Below, piece by piece: positions 1 through 10,816 of a stretch of 40,792 bases of DNA. The position numbers and the translations under genes were made by a program. Below the pieces are notes generated by a model. It saw only the letters and a list, made by a program, of their open reading frames with translations. It was not told the origin of the DNA and did no database searches. Location of the stretch: the NCBI GenBank assembly GCA_913055575.1, contig CAJXLI010000006.1:1-40792 (forward strand), read 5' to 3'. This DNA comes from an uncultured Ectothiorhodospiraceae bacterium (lineage in GTDB: Bacteria; Pseudomonadota; Gammaproteobacteria; Nitrococcales; Halorhodospiraceae). Position 1 is the stretch's first letter; each line of letters begins with the position of its first letter.

Positions 1-1545
1 GACGTAGTCGTCCACCGTGACCCGCTTGTGCACGTTGGCGTGGGCGCCGTAGGCGTTGGCGTTGCCCTTGATGATGCGGTCGCGCAGCTCATCCACCGAG
101 GCCGGGAGCTCCACCTGGTAGCCGGCGTCGCGCAGCTCCACCAGGGTATTGTAGAGCGAGGCGAACACCGACAGGTAGGCGGCCGAGCCGAGGGCCCCCG
201 CTTCCGGCGGGAAGCTGAAGATCACGATGCTGAGCCGGCGCTCGCTGCGCTCGCTGCGCCGCAGCTGCACCAGCCGGTCCACCCGCGCGGCCAGCGTGGC
301 GGCCCGCTCGTGGTGGGCCTCCATGCGGCAGACCCCGTCGGCTCCGGGCACTGCGGCGCGGCCGGCGAAGACCATCGGCCCGGTGGCGCCATCGAGCTCG
401 GGGATGGCCACCATCATGGTCGTCTCTACCGGCGTCAGGCCGCGGTCCGAGGCCTCCCACTGTTCCAGGGACTGGAACTCCAGGGCCTGGGCGTTGAGAT
501 ACGGCACGTCCAGCTGGCGGAGCAGCTTCTCGGCAGCGCCAGCCTTGTTGTAGGCCGGTCCGCCGACGAGGGAGAAGCTGGTCAGGGAGATCACCGCATC
601 CACGGCGGCGCGGCCGTCCTGCATGAAGAACCGCTGCACGGCGGGCCGGTTGTCGAGCCCGCTAGCGAACGCCGGGATGACCCGGTAGCCGCGGCTCTCC
701 AGCACCTCGATCACCCCGTCGTAGTGGGCCGAGTCGCCGGCGAGCACGTAGGAGCGCATCAGCAGGAGCCCGACCGTCCCCCTCGCCTCGCCGGCGGCAG
801 GCGCCGGCAGCTGCCGCGGATCGCTGCCGATACGCCGCTCCATGCGGGGGTGGTAGATGCCAACATCGGGGTACTCGACCGGATCCTGGACTGCCAGCGT
901 CCCGCGGATCCCGCTGCGCGGGCCGTCGGCGTAGCGGTTGACCAGGAACCGCACCATGTTCTCGACATTCTCGTCCGAGCTGGACAGGAAGTACTGCCAG
1001 GTCAAGAAATAGGCACGCACGTCCTGGGCCGTACCGGGGATAAAGCGCAGGATCCGGGGGATGCGGCGCAGCATTGCGGCCTGCTTCTCCCCCGAGCTGC
1101 TGTCGTCGTCCTCGTCCTGATCCGCCTTGCCCTTCTTGCCGCGCAACTTCTTGAGCAGCGACATCGGCCCCTTGGTGGCGCCGTCCATGGTGAACTTGCC
1201 CATACGGGTAAGCTTCATCACCTCGCTAGCGGACATGATGGCCAGCAAGGCATCGCAGTCGTCGCGCCGAGCCTTGAGGTCCTCGAGGACCGGCTCGATG
1301 TGCTCCTCCATGAAGAGCATCGTGGCGACGATGATATCCGCCTCCGCGATCCGCGCCCGGGCCCGCTCCAGCGCCGCCTGGTTGTTATTCCAGTCCGAGG
1401 CGGCGTGGTAGGACAGCTCGAGGCCGGGTATATCCAGCTGCAGCGCCGGTCGCGCACGCTCCACGGCGCCCGCCATGTGATTGTCCAGCGTGATGATGGC
1501 GACGCGCACCGGCGTCGGGTCAGCGACTGAAGTGGGCTTTGGCAT
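1..1545 (-). CDS. bchH: Magnesium chelatase subunit H (N-terminal part, runs off window)
   Basis: BchH is the large porphyrin-binding subunit of Mg-chelatase; with BchI and BchD it inserts Mg2+ into protoporphyrin IX, the first committed step to bacteriochlorophyll. This reading is not in the ORF track because it has no stop inside the window: 515 open codons run from an ATG at 1545 to base 1. It begins [20 protein letters not shown] and contains family-typical stretches such as [24 protein letters not shown] and [18 protein letters not shown]. The full protein should be about 1,250 residues, so well over half is missing at the left edge. The start lies inside the end of bchB (26-base overlap, different frame), which suggests translational coupling. 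It is the last visible gene of a bchFNBH operon. The assignment is secure; the exact start is slightly less so. Confidence 0.95.
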   Translation of the reverse strand, partial: MPKPTSVADPTPVRVAIITLDNHMAGAVERARPALQLDIPGLELSYHAASDWNNNQAALERARARIAEADIIVATMLFMEEHIEPVLEDLKARRDDCDALLAIMSASEVMKLTRMGKFTMDGATKGPMSLLKKLRGKKGKADQDEDDDSSSGEKQAAMLRRIPRILRFIPGTAQDVRAYFLTWQYFLSSSDENVENMVRFLVNRYADGPRSGIRGTLAVQDPVEYPDVGIYHPRMERRIGSDPRQLPAPAAGEARGTVGLLLMRSYVLAGDSAHYDGVIEVLESRGYRVIPAFASGLDNRPAVQRFFMQDGRAAVDAVISLTSFSLVGGPAYNKAGAAEKLLRQLDVPYLNAQALEFQSLEQWEASDRGLTPVETTMMVAIPELDGATGPMVFAGRAAVPGADGVCRMEAHHERAATLAARVDRLVQLRRSERSERRLSIVIFSFPPEAGALGSAAYLSVFASLYNTLVELRDAGYQVELPASVDELRDRIIKGNANAYGAHANVHKRVTVDDYV

Positions 1546-3091
1546 CGTAGATCGTCTCCACTGTTATGGTCGCAATGCCTCGATCGGCGGCGAAGCGCTC
1601 GGTGTTGCGCCGGGCCTTGCCTCGCACGAAGAACGGGATCTTCTTGAGCTCGGCCTCGGCCTCCGGCGTCCAGCGTAGCTCGGCGTCATCCTCCGCCTCG
1701 GCAGCGACGGTCGCCGTATCGGCATCTTCCCCGGAACCCCCCGCCTCCGCCGGCGCGCCGGCCGAGTCAACGTGCGAGGGGACCTCGGCCGAGAACTCGA
1801 AGTCCTCCTTGAACATCCCGAGGAGGTGCTCCTCGAGCCCCATCATCAACGGATGGACCCAGGTATCGAAGATGACGTTGGCCCCCTCCAGCCCCATGTT
1901 CGGGGCGTAGCGGGCCGGGAAATCCTGCACATGGGCCGGCGCGGAGATCACGGCGCAGGGCACCCCCAGCCGCTTGGCGATGTGCCGCTCCATCTGCGTC
2001 CCGAGGACCAGCTCCGGCGCCGCCTCGGAGACGGCCTGCTCGACCTCCAGGTAGTCATCGGTGATCAGCGGATCGAGGCCGTACGCCTTGGCCGCCTGGC
2101 GGACCTCCCGCGCCTGCTCGCGGGCGTAGGTCCCCAGCCCGACCACCCGGAAGCCGAGCTCCTCGCTGGCGATGCGCGCTGCGGCCACGGCGTGGGTGGC
2201 ATCGCCGAAGATGAATACGCGCTTGCCGGTCAGGTAGTTGGAGTCCACGGAGCGGCTGTACCACGCCATGCGGGCCGAGGCCTGCGCCACGGCGGCGCTA
2301 GGATCCAGGCCCAGGGCCTCGCCGACCTCGCGCAGGAAGTCGCGGATACCGCCCAGCCCCAGGGGGACAGTGGTGGCCATCGGCTGCCTGAGCCGACGCT
2401 GCAGCCACTCGCAGGTGGTCCGGGCCACCTCGGGGTAGAGGCAGATATTGAGATCGGCCTCGGGGATGCGGCGCAGGTCGTCCGAGCTGGCCCCGAGGGG
2501 CGCCACGACGTTGACCTCGACACCGAGGAGATCGAGCAGCTTGGTGACCTCCTGGACATCGTCCCGGCACCGGAACCCCAGGGAGGTCGGCCCCAGGATA
2601 TTGGCCCGCGGGGCCTCCCCGGCAGGCCGCTCCTCGGCCCGATCCCCCCGGTCATCCACCATGGCGCGGACCAGCTGATAGAAGGCCTCGCTGGCGCCGT
2701 AGTCCTCCTTGCGGGCGTAGGCCGACAGCTCCAGGCCGATCACCGGCACCGGCAGATCCATGCCCCGCGCCAGATCCGCCGGCTGATCCTGGAGCAGCTC
2801 CGCTGTGCAGGAGTCTCCCACCAGCAGGGCCTGCGGCTGGTAGCGCTCGTAGGCGGCCGCGACGGTCTCGCGCACCAGCTCGGCCGTGTCGCGGCTCAGG
2901 TGCCGGGCGTTGAAGGTAGTGTAGGTGACGGGGGGACGCGCCGGGCGGCGCTCGATCATGGTGAACAGCAGATCGGCGTAGGTATCGCCCTGCGGGGCGT
3001 GGAGGACGCAGTGCACCCCCGTCATCGAGGCCGCCACGCGCAGGGCGCCGACATGGGGGGGACCTTCGTAGCTCCAGAGTGTCAGCTGCAT
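1520..3091 (-). CDS. bchB: Light-independent protochlorophyllide reductase subunit B
   Basis: BchB pairs with BchN to form the NB catalytic component of dark-operative protochlorophyllide reductase, which reduces ring D of protochlorophyllide with electrons from the BchL ATPase. The 523-residue length is normal. The start [18 protein letters not shown] is characteristic, and Asp36 (in PQGD) sits where Rhodobacter BchB uses an unusual aspartate ligand for the NB [4Fe-4S] cluster. The C-terminal domain ([20 protein letters not shown]) is the separate small domain typical of BchB. An acidic, Ala/Glu-rich linker around residues 435-470 precedes it and may reflect halophilic adaptation. Its ATG lies 2 bases after the bchN stop, and its end overlaps the bchH start. 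The enzyme is oxygen-sensitive, fitting an anaerobic phototroph. Confidence 0.97.
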   Translation of the reverse strand: MQLTLWSYEGPPHVGALRVAASMTGVHCVLHAPQGDTYADLLFTMIERRPARPPVTYTTFNARHLSRDTAELVRETVAAAYERYQPQALLVGDSCTAELLQDQPADLARGMDLPVPVIGLELSAYARKEDYGASEAFYQLVRAMVDDRGDRAEERPAGEAPRANILGPTSLGFRCRDDVQEVTKLLDLLGVEVNVVAPLGASSDDLRRIPEADLNICLYPEVARTTCEWLQRRLRQPMATTVPLGLGGIRDFLREVGEALGLDPSAAVAQASARMAWYSRSVDSNYLTGKRVFIFGDATHAVAAARIASEELGFRVVGLGTYAREQAREVRQAAKAYGLDPLITDDYLEVEQAVSEAAPELVLGTQMERHIAKRLGVPCAVISAPAHVQDFPARYAPNMGLEGANVIFDTWVHPLMMGLEEHLLGMFKEDFEFSAEVPSHVDSAGAPAEAGGSGEDADTATVAAEAEDDAELRWTPEAEAELKKIPFFVRGKARRNTERFAADRGIATITVETIYDAKAHFSR

Positions 3092-3093
3092 CC

Positions 3094-4865
<1,772 letters not shown>

Positions 4866-4924
4866 AGGGCGCTGACGCTCCTTTGCGCTTATCCCAGCGA
4901 TCAGGAAGGTGGAACTCAGAATTG

Positions 4925-4953
4925 AATCTAAAGCCGCCCTCGGGGCGTGTCAA
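4925..4953 (-). promoter_or_regulatory. Sigma70-like promoter for bchFNBH
   Basis: Read on the minus strand, TTGACA (4953-4948) is followed after exactly 17 bases by TAGATT (4930-4925). A start near 4918 would give a leader of about 50 bases before the bchF ATG. The consensus -35 with ideal spacing is seen directly; activity is inferred. Confidence 0.6.
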
Positions 4954-4981
4954 GCTACCTGGACGTAACGCCTAATTGACA
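4948..4981. promoter_or_regulatory. Two PpsR/CrtJ-like operators between divergent promoters
   Basis: Purple bacterial PpsR/CrtJ proteins bind TGT-N12-ACA, usually in pairs. Two one-mismatch copies lie here: TGTCAAGCTACCTGGACG (4948-4965) and CGTAACGCCTAATTGACA (4964-4981). The second also fits the fuller TGTAA-N8-TTACA form fairly well. They abut, and each overlaps the -35 box of one of the divergent promoters. Function is inferred from position and from the adjacent ppsR-like gene. Confidence 0.45.
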
Positions 4982-5005
4982 CAGGCTTTCAGATGTACGT
5001 ACAGG
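4976..5005 (+). promoter_or_regulatory. Possible promoter for the ppsR-like gene
   Basis: TTGACA at 4976-4981 is followed 18 bases later by TACAGG (5000-5005), a weak -10. The predicted leader would be about 165 bases. The whole 310-base gap 4866-5175 otherwise shows no gene; it also holds the self-complementary TGTACGTACA at 4994-5003, overlapping this -10. Confidence 0.35.
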
Positions 5006-5175
5006 CATCAGTCCCGTAAACGGACACGTCGTCGCAACCATGCATGTTTTTCTTGAATCGCGCAGCCAAAATCTAGGGAAATAACTGGCCCATACCTATT
5101 CCCGATGAAATTCGTCTACATTCAACGCCCCCAAGCCGGAAAGGCCTAGAGACGACGCCCTGAGGACAGCCGTTT

Positions 5176-5808
5176 TTGCAACCGATGAGCGCGCCAAGGC
5201 AGACACTGGATGGCCTGTCGGCGGAGACCGTAGGCGAGCTTCTCGCGGCGGCCGTCGACATCACCCTCGTGCTCGATCACGAGGGCGTCATCCGTGATCT
5301 AGCGCTGAGCAGCGAGGACCCGGCGCTGCAGGCGTCAACGGACTGGATCGGCAAGCGCTGGGTTGACGTGGCCACTGCCCCGGGGCGGGAAGCGATCGCT
5401 AGCCTGCTGAGCGGCCATGAGACAGCCGCAGGGGGGCTCACGGTCTGCCACCGGGAGGCTACCGGGAGTCCGGTGCCCGTTCGCTACCGGGTCGTGCGGC
5501 TCGACAACGGCTATCGAGCCGCCCTCGGCCGGGATCTGCGCCCTAGCACCGAGCCGCACCGGCAGCTGCGGGAGCATGAGCGGCTCCGCTCCATCGAGCA
5601 GACCACCGCCCTGGTGGGCCAGGTACCGCTGCGCGATCTCGTCCGTGAGGCCACGGACCTGATCGAGCGCATGTGCATAGAGACCGCGCTACACGCCACC
5701 CACAACAATCGGGCCTCCGCGGCCGAGCTGCTCGGGCTCAGCCGCCAGAGCCTCTACTCCAAGCTGCGCCGCCACGGGCTGATGGCCTCCCACCACGACG
5801 CCGAGTGA
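5176..5808 (+). CDS. Short PpsR/CrtJ-like photosynthesis repressor
   Basis: This is a transcription regulator of the PpsR/CrtJ type, which represses bch, crt and puc genes. The 210 residues contain only one PAS-like N-domain (about 15-122; ITLVLDHEGVIRDLAL, ending in GRDLRPS), a short charged linker (125-145), the signature VGQVPLRDLVREATDLIE, and a Fis-type helix-turn-helix (NNRASAAELLGLSRQSLYSK, about 177-196). Known PpsR proteins are about 460-480 residues with two further PAS domains; both appear to be absent. Two cysteines remain, Cys91 and Cys167; the latter immediately precedes the HTH, near where I recall a redox-active cysteine in CrtJ. The first codon is TTG with GAGG ten bases upstream; an ATG at 5185 is the alternative. 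Divergence from bchF and the operator-like sites suggest it controls bchFNBH and itself. Confidence 0.85.
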   Translation: MQPMSAPRQTLDGLSAETVGELLAAAVDITLVLDHEGVIRDLALSSEDPALQASTDWIGKRWVDVATAPGREAIASLLSGHETAAGGLTVCHREATGSPVPVRYRVVRLDNGYRAALGRDLRPSTEPHRQLREHERLRSIEQTTALVGQVPLRDLVREATDLIERMCIETALHATHNNRASAAELLGLSRQSLYSKLRRHGLMASHHDAE

Positions 5809-5876
5809 CGCACTTGACCCGCTACGCGGGCACCCCTAGCTTGGCCACGCCACCGCACGGGAGGACTACACCACCC

Positions 5877-7169
5877 ATGGAGACACCGGCAAACGCTTCC
5901 CAGGTCCAGCCGCAAAGCCCCGCTGAAGGGATGCAGACCCCGCCCGTCGCAGCAGCTGCATGGCGGGAGCTGTGCACCGATTGCGGGCTCTCCCGGACCA
6001 CGGATCCGGGACGCTGCGGCCGCGCCTGCCAATTCCTGCGCCCGGACTATCCCGCCATGGAGCGCCGCGTCCACGGCCGCGCCCGGGACCCGGGACAGCA
6101 CCCGGACGAGCTCCACTTCGGGGTACACCGGCGCATGCTGCAGGCCGCCCTCCGCCATCCGCGGCCGGGAGCGCAGTGGACCGGCATCACCACCCGCCTC
6201 GGCGAGCGCCTCCTGGAGACCGGCACCGTGGACGCCATCTTGACCGTGACCGGCGCCCCGGATGACAGCTGGCACCCCCAGCCCGCGCTGGTCACCGAGC
6301 CAGCGCTGATGGCCGAGTGCCGCGGCATGCGCATGGGATACGCCCCCCTGCTCGCCCTGCTCGAGACGGCACGAGCACGCGGCTACCGGCGTCTGGGCGT
6401 CATCGCCCTGCCCTGCCAGGTCTATCCGCTGCGGGTGCTCGAGCACGAGCTGGGCCTGGAGCGGCTGGAGATCATCGGCACCCCGTGCGCGGACAATACC
6501 ACCACCGAGCGCTTCCACGAGTTCCTGGGCCTGCTCACGGCAGAGCCAGGACAGGTCAACTACCTGGAGTTCCGGGCCGACTACTACGTGGAGCTGCACT
6601 TCCAGGGGGGCGGCAAGGAGGAGATGCCCTTCCTGCAGCTACCGATCTCCCAGCTGCCTAGCGATTTCTGGCCGCTGACCTGCCGGACCTGCGTGGACTA
6701 CACCAACGCCCTCGCCGATCTGACCGTCGGCTATATGGCCGGCCGCGGCGAGCAGTGGCTCATCGTGCGCAACCAGCGCGGCGAGCGGCTGCTCGAGCTG
6801 CTCGGCGACGAGCTCCGCTGCCGCGAGCCGCGCAGCGGGGGCAAGCGTCGCGGTCCCGTCCAGGGATTCATCAACAATACCGAGCGCGCGGCTGGCGGGA
6901 TGCCCACCCGCGGCATGCCCAACTGGTTGCGCCCCATCGTCGGCCGGCTCATGCCGTACGTCGGCCCGCGAGGCCTGGAGCTGGCCCGCGCGCGGCTGGA
7001 GATGAAGGCCGCCGAGACCCTCATCCACCTGCACCAGGTGGCGCCGCGCCGGGTGAAATCCATGGTGCCCGACCACGTCTGGCAGCTGGTGGCAGGCTAC
7101 CAGATCAGCGGGATTACGGAGGTTCACGAGGAGAACAGGGGGCAGGACGGCAGCGGCCCGGCGGCCTGA
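5877..7169 (+). CDS. bciB: Ferredoxin-type 8-vinyl chlorophyllide reductase (BciB / FrhB family)
   Basis: The protein belongs to the coenzyme-F420 dehydrogenase beta-subunit (FrhB) family; within a bacteriochlorophyll cluster this is BciB, which reduces the C8 vinyl of divinyl chlorophyllide using reduced ferredoxin and FAD. The 430 residues carry an N-terminal cysteine set (Cys33, Cys36, Cys47, Cys51 in LCTDCGLS and GRCGRACQF) and a later CRTC pair (Cys269/Cys272), consistent with two iron-sulfur clusters, plus the family stretch GVIALPCQVYPLR. The track ORF starts 68 codons too early; the ATG at 5877 is preceded by GGGAGGA and begins METPANASQV. It follows the ppsR-like gene by 68 bases and may share its transcript. 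The FrhB family assignment is certain; the substrate is inferred from context and known BciB proteins. Confidence 0.85.
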   Translation: METPANASQVQPQSPAEGMQTPPVAAAAWRELCTDCGLSRTTDPGRCGRACQFLRPDYPAMERRVHGRARDPGQHPDELHFGVHRRMLQAALRHPRPGAQWTGITTRLGERLLETGTVDAILTVTGAPDDSWHPQPALVTEPALMAECRGMRMGYAPLLALLETARARGYRRLGVIALPCQVYPLRVLEHELGLERLEIIGTPCADNTTTERFHEFLGLLTAEPGQVNYLEFRADYYVELHFQGGGKEEMPFLQLPISQLPSDFWPLTCRTCVDYTNALADLTVGYMAGRGEQWLIVRNQRGERLLELLGDELRCREPRSGGKRRGPVQGFINNTERAAGGMPTRGMPNWLRPIVGRLMPYVGPRGLELARARLEMKAAETLIHLHQVAPRRVKSMVPDHVWQLVAGYQISGITEVHEENRGQDGSGPAA

Positions 7170-7179
7170 GCCGCCGGGC
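7156..7179. terminator. Perfect GC hairpin over the bciB stop codon
   Basis: GCCCGGCGGC (7156-7165) and GCCGCCGGGC (7170-7179) form a perfect 10-bp stem whose 4-base loop contains the TGA stop of bciB. No T-tract follows on either strand. It separates the rightward bciB from the convergent membrane protein gene and may end or stabilise both messages. Confidence 0.45.
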
Positions 7180-7226
7180 GCCCGGTGTGCACCGCTCCGG
7201 GCACGTACCGGGACTGCGGGGCGGTA

Positions 7227-7679
7227 TCAGGCCGGCTCGACGAGCAGGAGATAGCGCAGCGCGTCGGCATATTCGCGGGGCGTGGCTCGCTCGCCGTTCC
7301 TCTCGCGCTCCAGGGCAGTATCCACCTGCGTGCGCGCCACCAGGGAGAGCTCGCGCATACCGGCGGCGCCCACGGTATCCACGTATTGGGTCACGAACTG
7401 CTGCGACTGCAGCCGCTCCACCTCGCCGCTGATCGCCCGGGTCCAGAGCACCCGGCGCACCCCAACCAGCACGAAGATGGCCGCCGGCAGGGCGATCGCG
7501 ACGATCAAGATCGCCAGGGTGCCCTCGGCGCCGGGGAGCAGGTCCCGCTGGATGCCGATCAGGTAGGCGATAACCCCGCCGACGGCGGCCGCCGGGAAGC
7601 TGATCCCGGAGGCCTGCCACGTCGTCCGGGTGAGCTGCTTGAGCAGGTGCGCCCGCTCCTCGTGGATCCAGTTTGTCAT
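7227..7679 (-). CDS. Small two-span membrane protein, unknown function
   Basis: I do not recognise a family. The 150-residue product starts MTNWIHEERAHLLKQLTRTT and has two clear membrane segments, about residues 25-43 (ISFPAAAVGGVIAYLIGI) and 54-74 (LAILIVAIALPAAIFVLVGV), followed by a soluble, charged C-terminal half. The track ORF is longer, but the ATG at 7679 has AAGGAG seven bases upstream and is the better start. It follows trpB2 by 64 bases on the same strand and could be cotranscribed with it. The short N-terminus, two spans and roughly 75-residue cytoplasmic tail resemble small inner-membrane helper proteins, but nothing in the sequence names a partner. Confidence 0.75.
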   Translation of the reverse strand: MTNWIHEERAHLLKQLTRTTWQASGISFPAAAVGGVIAYLIGIQRDLLPGAEGTLAILIVAIALPAAIFVLVGVRRVLWTRAISGEVERLQSQQFVTQYVDTVGAAGMRELSLVARTQVDTALERERNGERATPREYADALRYLLLVEPA

Positions 7680-7743
7680 GCCGAGCTCCTTACCTCCTTC
7701 ACTGGTCTGCCGATGCCTCTGCCAGGGGCCGGAACCGCACCCG

Positions 7744-9111
7744 TCAGCCCTCCACCGAGGGCAGCCCCGACAATGCCATGGCGGCTTCCACCTCACTGCC
7801 GGCCAGGTCGCTGAGGTTCCCGGCGAGGTAGTCGGTGTAGGCCTGCATGTCGAAGTTCCCGTGGCCGCACAGATTGAAGAGGATCGCCTTGGACGTCCCT
7901 TGCTCGCGGCACGCCAGCGCCTCGTCGATCGCCCCCTTGACGGCGTGGTTGGCCTCCGGGGCGGGGATAATCCCCTCGGCCTGGGCGAACTGCAGCCCCG
8001 CGGCAAAGCACTCGAGCTGCTTGTAGGCCCGGGCCTTGAGGTAGCCGAGATCCTTCAGGTGGCTGATCTGCGGCGCCATGCCGTGGTAGCGCAAGCCACC
8101 CGCATGGAATCCCGGCGGCACGAAACCGGCGCCAAGGGTGTGCATCTTGGTCAACGGCGTCAACTGCGCGGAATCGCCGTAGTCGTAGGCAAAGCGCCCC
8201 TGGGTCAGGGTCGGGCAGGCCAGCGGCTCCACGGCGATGGTCTCGACGTCGCGACCGCCGCGCATGGCCTCACCGAGGAAGGGGAAGACGATGCCGGCGA
8301 AGTTGCTACCGCCGCCGGCACAGGCGACGATCGTATCCGGGTAGTCATCGGCCAGCGCCAGCTGCTCCATGGCCTCGAGCCCCGTGACCGTCTGGTGCAG
8401 CAGGACGTGATTGAGGACACTGCCCAGGGCGTAGTGGGTGTCCCCCCGCTGCGCCGCCTCCTCGACCGCCTCGCCGATGGCGATACCGAGGCTGCCGGTG
8501 CTCTCGGGATTCTCGGCCAGCACGGCACGACCAAAGGCGGTACGCTCGCTGGGGCTGGCGACGCACCCCGCTCCGAAGCTCTCCATGAAGGCCCGCCGAT
8601 ACGGCTTCTGCCGGTAGCTGACGCCGACCATATAGACCTCGATATCGAGGTCGAACATGGCGCCGGCCAGCGCTAGCGACGACCCCCATTGGCCGGCCCC
8701 CGTCTCGGTCGTGATCCGGCGCACCCCCTCGGCGTAGTTGTAGAACGCCTGCGGGATGGCGGTATTCGGCTTGTGGCTCCCTACGGGGCTGACGCCCTCG
8801 TACTTGTAGTAGATGCGCGCCGGGGTATCGAGCGCCGCCTCCAGGCGGCGCGCCCGGTACAGCGGTGACGGGCGCCACTGCCGGTAGACATCGCGTACCG
8901 GCTCCGGGATCTCGATCGACCGCTCCGTACTCAGCTCCTGCTCGATGACCCCCTGCGGGAAGAGCGGCGCCAGATCCGTCGGCGAGAGCGGCTCCTTGGT
9001 GACCGGATGGCGCGCTGGCGCTAGCGGGACCGGCAGATCGGCGTTAATGTTGTACCAGGAGCGCGGGATGCGCGCCTCGTCGAGGACGAACTTCACCGTC
9101 TCGCTGCTCAT
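7744..9111 (-). CDS. trpB: Tryptophan synthase beta chain, TrpB2 type
   Basis: This PLP enzyme condenses indole with serine to form tryptophan. It is the TrpB2 form: 455 residues (classical TrpB1 is about 400), with an N-terminal extension ([20 protein letters not shown]) typical of TrpB2. The Schiff-base lysine lies in GSHKPNTA (about residue 113), the PLP phosphate loop is GGGSNF, and NLCGHGNFD is near the C-terminus. No trpA or other trp genes are adjacent. TrpB2 proteins often work without TrpA, as indole-salvage or serine-using enzymes, so the gene may supplement a trp operon elsewhere. The start ATG at 9111 follows a weak GAGC-rich leader. Confidence 0.93.
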   Translation of the reverse strand: MSSETVKFVLDEARIPRSWYNINADLPVPLAPARHPVTKEPLSPTDLAPLFPQGVIEQELSTERSIEIPEPVRDVYRQWRPSPLYRARRLEAALDTPARIYYKYEGVSPVGSHKPNTAIPQAFYNYAEGVRRITTETGAGQWGSSLALAGAMFDLDIEVYMVGVSYRQKPYRRAFMESFGAGCVASPSERTAFGRAVLAENPESTGSLGIAIGEAVEEAAQRGDTHYALGSVLNHVLLHQTVTGLEAMEQLALADDYPDTIVACAGGGSNFAGIVFPFLGEAMRGGRDVETIAVEPLACPTLTQGRFAYDYGDSAQLTPLTKMHTLGAGFVPPGFHAGGLRYHGMAPQISHLKDLGYLKARAYKQLECFAAGLQFAQAEGIIPAPEANHAVKGAIDEALACREQGTSKAILFNLCGHGNFDMQAYTDYLAGNLSDLAGSEVEAAMALSGLPSVEG

Positions 9112-9307
9112 CGATAAGCTCCCAGCTAGCGTGGCCCGAAACGCAGCTCATGGTAGCCCTGGGCAGCTCGCGGGGAAAGCTGGACAGCTGCGACATAGCG
9201 CCTCTCGGGCACGCCACGGCAAGGCCTGCACGGTACAGGTGGATGAATCCCTGAGCCCATTCAACCATTCTAGGGGCGTGTAACCCCCCAATGACGGAAC
9301 CCCCATC

Positions 9308-10816
9308 ATGGATAGTGATACCCCTGCGCAAGACGCCTCTGCCCCCGCCCCCCTCTACGCCGTATTCGGCGCCAGCGGCTACATCGGCTCCCACCTCGTC
9401 CCCGAGCTACTAGGCGCTGGCTGCCGCGTGCGCGCCATCGCCCGCAACCGCGAGGTCCTGGCCGCCCGCAACTGGGAGGGGGCGGAGCTTGTGGCTGCCG
9501 ACGCCTTCAAGCCCGACACCCTGGCCGAGGCCCTGGCGGGGGCCGATATCGCCTACTACCTCGTCCACTCGATGGGCGCCGGTAAGGACTTCGGGGAGCT
9601 GGATATCAAGGCCGCCCGCAACTTCGCCCACGCCGCCGCCGAGGCCGGCGTGCAGCGGATCGTCTACCTGGGCGGCCTCGTCCCCGAGTCAGCGAGCTCG
9701 GCGCACATCATCTCCCGGCGACAGACCGGGGATACCCTGCGCGAGGGCCGCGTCCCGGTGACCGAGCTGCGCGCCGGGATCATCGTCGGCCCCGGCTCCG
9801 CCGCCTTCGAGGTCATGCGTGACCTGGTCCTGCACCTGCCCGTCATGGTCACGCCACGCTGGGTCTTCGCCAGATCGCCCCCCATCGCCCTGCAGGACCT
9901 GCTCGAGTATCTGCGGCGGGCACCGCAGACCCCGGAGACCGCCGGTCGCATCCTCGATGTCGCCGGCCCGGAGCACCTGACCTATGCACAGATGATGCGC
10001 ATCCTCGCCGAGGAGGCCGGACGGCGCCCGCCGCGCATCATCTCGGTACCGCTGCTCTCGCCCAAGCTCTCCTCGTACTGGCTCCGCCTGATCACCGCCG
10101 TGCCGACCCCCATCGCACGCGCCCTCATCGAGGGCCTGCGGGAGGACTATACCGCCGACGACAGCGAGATCCGCGAGCTGGTCCCGCAGCAGCTGCTGGA
10201 CTTCCGCAGCGCCGTCCAGGCCGTCTTCCGCGCCGAGCAAGAGAACGCCGTGGCCGCCCGCTGGACAGAGGGGGCCTTCATGTTCCGGGACTACCGGGTC
10301 GACTACAGCTACTACGCCAAGAAGGCCTCCGGCTCGGCAACCACCAGCGCCTCGCCGGCGGCGGTGTGGTCCGTCGTCACCGCTATCGGCGGCAAGAACC
10401 GCTACTACTACGCGAACACGCTGTGGAAGCTCCGCGAGACCCTCGACTGGATGGTCGGGGGACCCGGACGCAACTACGGGCGCCGCCACCCTACGGAGCT
10501 GCGCCTCGGCGACATGATCGATTCCTGGCGCGTCATCGGGCTCGAGCCGGAGCGGCGCCTGACCCTGTGGTTCGGGATGCGTGCACCTGGCTCGGGCGTG
10601 CTGGAGATCGAGCTCACGCCGCTGCGTGAGGGCGGCACCCAGATCACCGTGTCCAACCACTGGCACCCGGCCGGGGTCTGGGGCCTGCTCTACTGGTACG
10701 CCCTCTACCCGGCTCACTCGCTCCTGTTCTCCGGGCTGGCACGCTCCATCGGCACGCGTGCCGAGGCGCTATCGGCGGCCTCCGGGGCGCAATCGACGGC
10801 GCCCGATGCGGACTGA
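9308..10816 (+). CDS. NAD(P)-binding epimerase-like protein with C-terminal DUF2867 domain
   Basis: The N-terminal half (residues 15-290) is an atypical SDR/NmrA-like Rossmann domain with the nucleotide motif VFGASGYIGSHL (about 19-30) and an intact strand/helix pattern. The C-terminal third (about 330-485; DYRVDYSYYAKKASGSATTS and later NHWHPAGVWGLLYWY) matches the DUF2867 domain, which often follows such a Rossmann domain. Substrate and reaction are unknown. The last 103 bases overlap the end of the convergent exporter gene on the other strand. The ATG at 9308 has no strong ribosome site (AACCCCCATC). The domain architecture is clear; the function is not. Confidence 0.85.
   Translation: MDSDTPAQDASAPAPLYAVFGASGYIGSHLVPELLGAGCRVRAIARNREVLAARNWEGAELVAADAFKPDTLAEALAGADIAYYLVHSMGAGKDFGELDIKAARNFAHAAAEAGVQRIVYLGGLVPESASSAHIISRRQTGDTLREGRVPVTELRAGIIVGPGSAAFEVMRDLVLHLPVMVTPRWVFARSPPIALQDLLEYLRRAPQTPETAGRILDVAGPEHLTYAQMMRILAEEAGRRPPRIISVPLLSPKLSSYWLRLITAVPTPIARALIEGLREDYTADDSEIRELVPQQLLDFRSAVQAVFRAEQENAVAARWTEGAFMFRDYRVDYSYYAKKASGSATTSASPAAVWSVVTAIGGKNRYYYANTLWKLRETLDWMVGGPGRNYGRRHPTELRLGDMIDSWRVIGLEPERRLTLWFGMRAPGSGVLEIELTPLREGGTQITVSNHWHPAGVWGLLYWYALYPAHSLLFSGLARSIGTRAEALSAASGAQSTAPDAD

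Noticed and set aside
28-1530. 500-residue plus-strand ORF
   Set aside because: Antisense shadow of bchH; low-complexity Arg/His/Gly content and no family resemblance, while the minus strand reads as BchH.
4994-5003. TGTACGTACA palindrome as a PpsR site
   Set aside because: Spacing is N4, not the N12 the family uses; kept only as a note.
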